A stretch of DNA of 64,000 nt from Aquilaria yunnanensis (taxonomy: Eukaryota; Streptophyta; Magnoliopsida; Malvales; Thymelaeaceae). The stretch covers positions 75,649,992 to 75,713,991 of the forward strand of contig CM077600.1 in the NCBI GenBank assembly GCA_039654915.1, written 5' to 3'. The translations under genes were made by a program, and so were the position numbers. The first letter of the stretch is position 1; each line of letters starts with the position of its first letter. The notes beneath the pieces are model-generated. The model was given only the letters and a program-made list of their open reading frames with translations, was not told the DNA's origin and did no database searches. Shown in pieces: positions 52,801 through 61,800 of the stretch.

Positions 52801-55800
52801 AGTGGAGAAGATGGTAGAAGCCGAGCTGAGCAGCTCTTGCATCTACAGAGACAGCTTGACCAATATGTTTCATCACCTGTAGACTACCAAAGAAGAAGAG
52901 GTTGCCTTGCAGTGCATGAGATACTCATAAAGTTTCGGATGCTTTGTGTTAGTGGCTACTGTGCTTTAGGCTGCCTTGGAAGTTGCACACACAGCAAGCA
53001 AATAGACCGTACATTGCGTGGAAAATTTTCAAACTTACCATGTATGTGTACTAACTGGAACAGCTGTTTATTCATTCATGCCTTGTCATAGCCTTGAAAA
53101 TCTATTTGTCTTAATTTTCCAGCGGCTTATGTATTGCCAAGTCGTGAAGCTTTGTGTTTAGGAGAAAGAGTCATAATGTATCTTCCACGTTGTGCTGACA
53201 CCAATTCTGAAGTAAGAAAAATTTCTGCTCAGGTATGAAGTCTGTAGTTTGTTCCACTGATCATTCAGTCTTTGCATTGTTTTTTCTTGTAGCAGCATCT
53301 GGTCCTTGCATTTTATCTTGTGTAGTGATATGGATTTATGTGCTGATTGCTTCTCATTATTGCTTGACAGATTCTTGATGAACTCTTCAGCATTTCTCTT
53401 TCACTTCCAAGGCCTGTAAATTCTACTGTTAGCATGGACATAGAGTTGTCCTACAGTGCATTGTCCTCTCTCGAGGATGTTATTGCCATCTTGAGGCGTG
53501 TATGATTGCTTGGACCTTAATTCACGCAATGCACTTGCTTTCTGTTGTATATTTGCTCATTATGCTTCTATGTTCATTACCATCGTTGATTATTGTCTCT
53601 ACTACCTTTATATTTATCAGGATGCTTCAATTGATCCGTCAGAGGTCTTCAATAGAATTGTTTCTTCAATCTGTATTCTCTTGAAAAGGGACGAGGTAGC
53701 ATCTTTACATTTCCTCTCAAATGCTTCACAATTTTAGTTGAATATTCTACAAAGGTGTGCAATGATCTTTGATGTATTGCAGCTTGTGGCTTCTCTGCAT
53801 TGCTGCACATCAGCAATTTGTGACCGTGTCAAACAGTCAGCAGAAGGAGCTATCCAAGCTGTCATTGAATTTGTTACAAAGAGGGGGAATAAGCTCAGTG
53901 AAACTGATGTGGCCAGGTTATTTCCGCTGATCAAGATATTATGTGACTGCTCAGTGCGCACTAATTTACCATTCCTTGATAAAAGTATTCTATTTATTAG
54001 TATTTGTATGACTATGAGGCTGATCATGTTGTTTTGCAGGACAACTCAATCATTGCTCTCAGCTGTAGTTCATGTTACTGACAAGCAACTACGTCTTGAG
54101 ATTCTTGGAGCTGTATCCTTTCATGGTTTCATTTTACACTTCAGTTTGAATATGTAGAATAAATTGCAAAGGTCCTTTTTGTCATCTTGTTGATGTTTGT
54201 GTGTCCTTATGTACCTAAAGGTATGCGCTTTAGCAGAAAATACCAGTTCAAGAATAGTTTTCAATGAAGTATTGGTTTCTGCTGGAAAGGATATTGTCAC
54301 TAAGGATATAACTAGGCTACGTGGTGGATGGCCGATGCAAGATGCATTCCATGTTAGTCTCTTCAATTTGGTTCAACATTATTTTATTATTATAAAAAAA
54401 TATTGAAATCAGATGGCATCTTAGTTATGAAATTTCTGTTGTATGGTCTGGTTTTCATCTTTGTTATGTGGAAGTAGCTAATCTAATTAATGCATATATA
54501 CTTCTTATGTTCATTATTTTGTCTGCTGGAACTCAGTTTTATAATTAAATAGGTGATGATGAATACAGGCATACAGGTAAATTATATTATAATATTATTG
54601 GTCTAGGACTTCATATCATTATTCTTGGTTAATTCTTTGCATTTGTATAAATATTATCGGGTTATTAGGAGTCGTATAGCTTAAGTTAGCTTTACTTTTT
54701 ATTAACTTTAGTGAATAAGGGTTTTCTGGTAATTTTCCAGATTTGCTGGGAATTCCATAATTTATTTAATGAGTCTTCTCTTGAGTCTACTTAAGTTTCC
54801 TTTTTTCGTTTAGGAGTTATTAGTTACTTAATAGCTTTCCTAGTATTATTATGATTTTGAGTTTGAGTCCAATTAGGAACAGGTTTTCTTAACCTAGAAA
54901 GGGTACGGCTTCTAAAGCTGTATAAGTGTAACTGCTTCAGTATTACCCAGAGTTGATTATTTCAGAAAAATTAAGAGCTTTATGCTTTTCTTTCAATTGT
55001 GTGATGCTTGAAAACCCTCGGGTGTGATGTCCAAGGTTCTTCCTATCTTTCTTTTCTCTGTTTTCTTATTTTCGAGCAGTTCATCAACCCCCTCCAATCC
55101 CTTTAACCCTAATGTCCAGCCCTTTCACGTAACACCTTCTGCTGTCCTACATCAGTAGGTAAAGCTAGAGAAGTTTGTTCCACATTTCAAGCAAGTTGCC
55201 TTTATTTTCATTCCAATTTTAAAAGTTAATTAGATGATAGGACAGCTTTTAAAGTTAAGGCACCCCCGTGAGATACTTCCCTGCTTAGTCATTCCATATA
55301 GTAGATCAGAATTTTAAGTAGTTGTAATATGTCTACAAATGATGTATGCTTTGTCTGTACTGTTTGCTTCACTAAATGTTCCTATAAAGTTACATTAGGC
55401 TTAGATCTTTATTTTCCTTATGAAGTTCATACTCTACAATACAGAAGTCTATTATGATATTTCTTTTCCTTATTAAGTTCATCCTCATGAAGGAATGTAG
55501 CTCTTGGTTATAAATTGGTTTTATAATCAAGGAGAGGAAAAGGTGGCTATTATTTATTATGAGTGAAAGCAAAACTGATTTTGGTGGTACCTTGTGAGCG
55601 TCCAACCTAAAACAGATTGTCATTGTTGAGAGTGTTGTTTCAAACTCCCAAGATAAATTGTGGAATGCATTTGTATACTTAATATTGTTTCCTGCCTGAA
55701 GTGTGCACCTGGTGGATTGAATGGTGAAAGCCTTATCTCTCAGCATTCTTGTGATGATTCAAATGGAGAAAACCTGAATATTTTTCTCTAGAAATACCAA

Positions 55801-58800
55801 ATATGATGGCACGTTCTACATTCCAGACATTGGCATGTTACCAGTTATTTGATATCATGTTTCCTCTACATTTTTTTTTGACCAAGAAGCGTAGTTTGGC
55901 TATACACTTCATGCATTTGTTTTACTTGATTCCATGTTTATGCATGATGTTGTCATCACATATCACTTGCATAACGCACTAATGGTTCCCTTGGCTTTTA
56001 TTTTGTTTAACTGAGCACACTACCATTCTCTTAAAACAAATTACAGGCCTTTTCACAACACATCGTGCTGTCAATTTTGTTTTTGAAGCACCTGATTTCA
56101 GTTCTTAATCAGACCCCTATCATTAAAAGTGGCCCTAGAAAAGGAGAAACTATAGCCGTTCTTCCTGAAACGTTGATTGAAGATGACATACCACAGGCTG
56201 CCATGTCTGGTCTGACTGCATTTTTCAGGTATTTAGTAACCATTCATGTTCAGTGTTTGCCATTATGTTTGTTTTTATTTTCAAGATGACAGTATATTGT
56301 CACAATTGAAGAGGTGGTGGTAAAGTTGGAAAGAAGGCTGTTGAGCAGAGCTACTCTTCAGTGCTAGCTGCACTTATATTGCAGTTTGGAAGGTGTCATG
56401 GTCTAGCTAGTGCTGGTTTGCTTGAACCTTTGTGGTGAGTTGCCATTAGGTTCATCTGCTTTTGCTTCTAGCCTTGACTTACCTAATCATGTTATGTAGA
56501 GCAGTTTGATATCAATGAACTTCATTTATATTTAAATCTTGCAACATGTTTCTTTTCCATTCTTATATCTAGATGATCATGAGTTGGTAATCCTTGGTGG
56601 GGTTCATCTATTTTAGTCATGAGCAAGCAAAAATACCCATGGGGCATTGCAATTGAATGTTTGTATTAGTAATCATGTAACTTCAATTTCACGTTAAGCA
56701 ATTAATAAACGGTACTAAATATAAGAAGAGAAGAATCAAATAAACTATTTGTGTAGAAGATGCGTTTTCTTTTTATTGGAGATGATATCAAGGATTAGAA
56801 GCGTTATGTTTTAAATACTATATTTTGGAGCGACCAGATCTGAATTCAACAATGATAAAAAACCCTAAGCATTGGTCAAAGTTGGCGACTAAATTGATTT
56901 ACTATTGATATAAACTTTAAAAGCATGATGCATGGACATTGGATTGACCTTGCTATATGTGCAGAAACAAATATATATTCGCACAAACCTGCACAAACCT
57001 TTGGGGATTTAGATCTTATGTTGAAAGAATATTAGGGGTACATACTGCAACCCCAACGAACCTGCTCTAGCACCCTAAGGATTGGTCTTGCTGTTTGTTT
57101 TGTTCTGCACAACTCCATTTCTCAACATTCAATATGTGCAGGTTGTATAGCAGTCAACCGGCCTCTGTATTGTTTTTTATTTATTTTAAGCTGGTGACAG
57201 TTGCACCTGTGGAAATTCCTAATGGGTGTGGGGTATGGATGCACTAAGTAGCTGTAAAATTTATGTGGTCCTTTCAATGATCATTGATCAATAGTTTTTT
57301 TTTTTAATTTTTTTCAACAGGCTCGCATGTATCACATGAATAACCTAATACAAATATTAGATGATATCAATAAATAATAACCATAAGTTTGACTAAATAG
57401 TTATAATATATAACTAATATAACTTCTCAAATAATTATCATTACAAATACATAATCATGCATATTTTAGACACAACCAACAGCCATTTCATTTATAAATT
57501 TGCCAAGCAAATTTTGCATTTATTTAACCGCTGTGTTAACCACTATGTTTCAGCCATTATACTTCAACTGTACCAAAATGCTAAACTAGATGGCAACCGC
57601 AACCCAACAGCCAAAATACTAAGGATCTGGCAAAACATGCTAGAACAGAGACATTTTAAACATACTAAGCCCAGAGGCAAAACAAAGATCAAATGTAGAA
57701 GTTCCAACTTGCCGTATTCTTTGTGCCTTCAGTTTCAAGAAATTGTCTCACCTCTCCTACTCAGACTTTTTAACTGAAATCGAACTTTCCACTCTCATTA
57801 GCCTTCCATGTTAACTTCAAAACAAACTTAACGGAAAATGCTAAGGATCTGGAAAAACATGCTAGAACAGAGACACTTTAAACATACTAAATCCAGAAGC
57901 AAAGCAAAGATCAAATGTAGAAGTTCCAACTTGCCGTCTTCAGTTTCAAGAAATTGTCTCACCTCTCCTACTCAGACTTTTTAATTGAAATCAAACTTTC
58001 CACTCTCATTATCCTTCCATGTGAACTTCAAAACAAACTTAACTTCGGCCTGTAAGGAAAAGTAAAACACAGATCAAACTGGAACTGAACAGTAGTCTTA
58101 AGCTGAGGATAAACCCTTAGCTTCAGTTGCAAGAATTCCTTCTAGTCTTCTCTGTTCTTGTAAATCCTAGTTCAGAATTGATTAAAATTTAAAACCCATT
58201 AAACCGCAGTAATATAGCTCTGTGGTTGGGTGGAAACAAGAAGATGGAGAATGGCTGAATGCCATTTATCAGAAAGGAAGGGAAATAAACCAAAACCACG
58301 GACTGCCCCCACTAAACATTTTATATCTGTCTATATTAATCAAGAAAGTTGAGCGACAGTCTGTGATTTCAGCAAAGGCCATGGGCATTTATTAGGGAGT
58401 TCTGGAGCAAAATTTTAGGTTGAGAGTTTTGTTTGAGAGCTGATCATGACTTGTATATCCAAAATCACACTTAGTGAACTATATTTGGGTTTGAAAACCA
58501 CGGTTTAAACAGTGAAGACCTGCGCATGTGATAATATCATTGAATAAAAATCCTTTTAACTCTGATAGAAAAAAAGAGGAAAATGAGAAAGCAAGAAATA
58601 CTTAGAAAAACAAAAAAAAATCAAAATTATAAGAAAACTCAATAACCACTGGATGTTACAGTTTCTTCCACCTTGGGAAACTTGATCCTCCAAATTTCTC
58701 TTTAAGAGCTCAAACTCTTCCAGGTAATATAAACCAAAATGATTTTCAATATTGTAGAGCTACTTAATGAAAAGGAAAAAAAAAAAAAAAAGAAATTAAG

Positions 58801-61800
58801 GAACGGTTGTCTTTTCTTTTTCTTGAAATACAAATTATTCTCTGATGTGTAGTTTTTTCTCTGACTTTAACTATGGAACTTCCATTTAGGCTACTGGTAA
58901 TTTCAAGCGCTGCAAATTGTGCACCAATATGAATAATTCTACAGAGCTTATGGGTTAATACAGCAGTTGATACCAAAATCTTTAGAAAAGAAAAATCTGC
59001 ATTGTCCATACCTGCACTAGTGTTTAGTGAGTTAGTTCCGATTCCTCAGATGGCATCTTTCAAAACTTTGGTAAATTTTTTCTTTTTGAACATAAATTTA
59101 TTGATTGTTCTGTTCTGCAGTGCGCTACTCAATGCATTTCAGGCATTTTGTGAATGTGTTGGAGATCTGGAAATGGGAAAGGTACCATGGACTTCATATC
59201 CTACCCAGTTTGACGGCACTGTGTAGGATATGGCATGTTGATGTATTCTAATATACTTATATTAATCTTCAGAATTTAGAAAACTACTCAAGTGTCGTTT
59301 GCAGCTTTTGGCTCGAGAAGGCGAACAAAATGAAAAGGAGAAGTGGATCAGTTTGATTGGAGATTTAGCTGGCTGCATTTCTATCAAGAGACCAAAAGAG
59401 GTAATGGGTCTGTCTGGTATGTTCCTACTATGGAATCTCAAAAACATGTTTCTGGAAGATAAGTATGGAATCCCTGAATCATCAGAAAGTTTCTCAACTC
59501 TTCCCAAAATCTTATCAAATCGTACATGTCTTCTAGTTTATCTTGCAGTTCTCTTGAACAAGATATCCAACTCCAAACTGATGTTTGAGGCAGTTGGATC
59601 CCAGACATTTGTAGTCCATAATCATGTATAATGGTCAGCATGATCTGGGAGAGAATTAGAAGACTTGACCTCAATAGGATATGCAACTCCAAACTGATGC
59701 TGGATAATAATCTAATTTCCTAACATATCATATTCCACTTGCATGCTTAGTAATCTTTGTTCTGGTTCTTCACAGACCAATCTAGACCTTTAGCATGTAT
59801 TAGTTACAGCATAGACACCATTTCTTTCCATGCTCTGTTGGTGAATTTCAAACGTTATAGGATACAAGATTGTTCAAACAGATCCATATTCCTACCCAAA
59901 TCAATTCTCAGAATTGGCTGCTTTAGGCAATTTTAGTTGACTTTTTTTTTTTCTCAAAAAACTTCTAGGTTGAGGGCTTATGTCTTGTGTTCACAAAATC
60001 ATTGAACTGTCAAGACAAGTACAGGAGGGAAGCTGCAGCTGCAGCACTATCAGAGTTTGTGCATTTCAGGTATGATTTATCATAACTATTTTGACACTTT
60101 CGCGCCTCTTGTTGATTACTTTCAATTGTGTTTTCCACGTAACAATGTTTATTAGATCTGATATTGGCTTCTGGAATGATGCAGTAGTGGATTTACTCCC
60201 CTTTTGGAGGAAATGGTGGAAATGTTGTGCCGCCATGTGTCAGATGAATCTCCAGTTGTTAGACGCCTTTGCTTAAGAGGATTAGTAAAGGTTTGAGTTA
60301 GTCATTTAGATTGCAGATTATTCATGATACAGTTAGCCGGTTGTCCATTTGAGATATAAACTCCATGTTTCTGTTGCCATTAAAAGATACACACTTGTTA
60401 TTTAACTTTTAAGGTTTGGATATATGACTCCTTTGGTCTGCTCTTGACAGATACCGTCAGTTCATATCACTCAGTATACTACTCAAGTCCTGGGTGTAAT
60501 ATTAGCACTGCTTGATGATTTAGATGAATCAGTGCAATTAACAGCAGTATCATGCTTACTAATGGTAAAATTTGGTACACTCTTTGAATTGTGTGTCGGT
60601 TCCTTCCCCTTCATTTTAATTGCTGGTTATAGTTCCTTTCTGATAATTCTTCTATTTCTTCAACATGGTTGTCCTCCTTCAGTGATTTTTATGTTTGTAT
60701 TTTAACAATTGCAGATTCTTGAGTCATCACCTAATGATGCTGTTGAGCCCATTTTGCTTAATCTGTCTGTCCGGCTTCGAAATCTTCAGGTATACTTCCT
60801 CTTCTTAGAATAACTAGTCAAGATTACCCAAAAAAAAAAAAAAAAAACCTAGTCAAGACACTCGAATTGTAAAATTCAAAAGTGTTCCTAGATCAGCAAA
60901 TATTGTTGTTCATTTTCTTGTATCTCTATTGAAGGTTTTTTCTGGCTGAGTGGAATGGGGGTCACCTTTACCACAATGCCTGTTCAGATGCTCTTTGATC
61001 TGATACTTAATGAAATGATTATGCTATCTTTCTGAAAAAAAAGTGTCACAAACAATTGTTGTCAGAAAACTGTGTATTATTGCCTCTAGCAAGGTTCATT
61101 ACTTCAACCAAACCTCACAATTTCTTTTATGAAAAGCACTGAAAGACATTCATTTCTAAGACTGCATGGAAAGTCAAAGAGACCAACTAATTCTAAACGG
61201 AAGTTGTAGTATTTTTCTACTATTGACTAGCAATGTCAGAGAAACATAGAAACATAAAGATAAATTAGCTTTGAAACCATTTGGGAAAGTTTTAATTTCA
61301 ACCAAACCTCAAGAGAGTATGTGGCCTCTTAAATACATCTTCTATACAGTGTCAAACTTCAAATGCTAGTCCTTTGTTTTTCGTTGGAACAAAATGTGTG
61401 AGTAAAGGAGACTGAGTGCTTAGTAGTTGGTACAGTGGCTTGAGAAATGAGTAAGCAATGTTCTTCGTGTGCCCTGACTTTGTGATTATCTTGTTTTTCA
61501 CTGGCATAATCCTGCTTGCATAAAATTTTTTTTATGTGCTGCAAATATACAAATTGTTATCTATGGCAGCTATGTGTATGGACTACATCTTCCATTCACG
61601 TATATTTTTTTTCCCTGAAAACAGACATCCATGAATGTGAAGATGCGAGCTGATGCGTTTGCAGCATTCGGGGCATTGAGCAACTATGGAGCTGGGGTAC
61701 ATAAAGATGGGTTTCTCGAGCAGGTATGGGACTAAGTTGTATTATAAATTAGTATACTGATAACAGGCCATAAGCTTGTCTGGTTTGTGGAAAATGTCAT

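Noticed and set aside
57457..57777. 106-codon open stretch in intron 39
   Set aside because: It overlaps the tandem duplication and is broken in the second copy; no known motif.
59299..59631. 110-codon open stretch
   Set aside because: Its first part is SGR6 exon 41; the rest is chance read-through into the intron after the donor at 59401.
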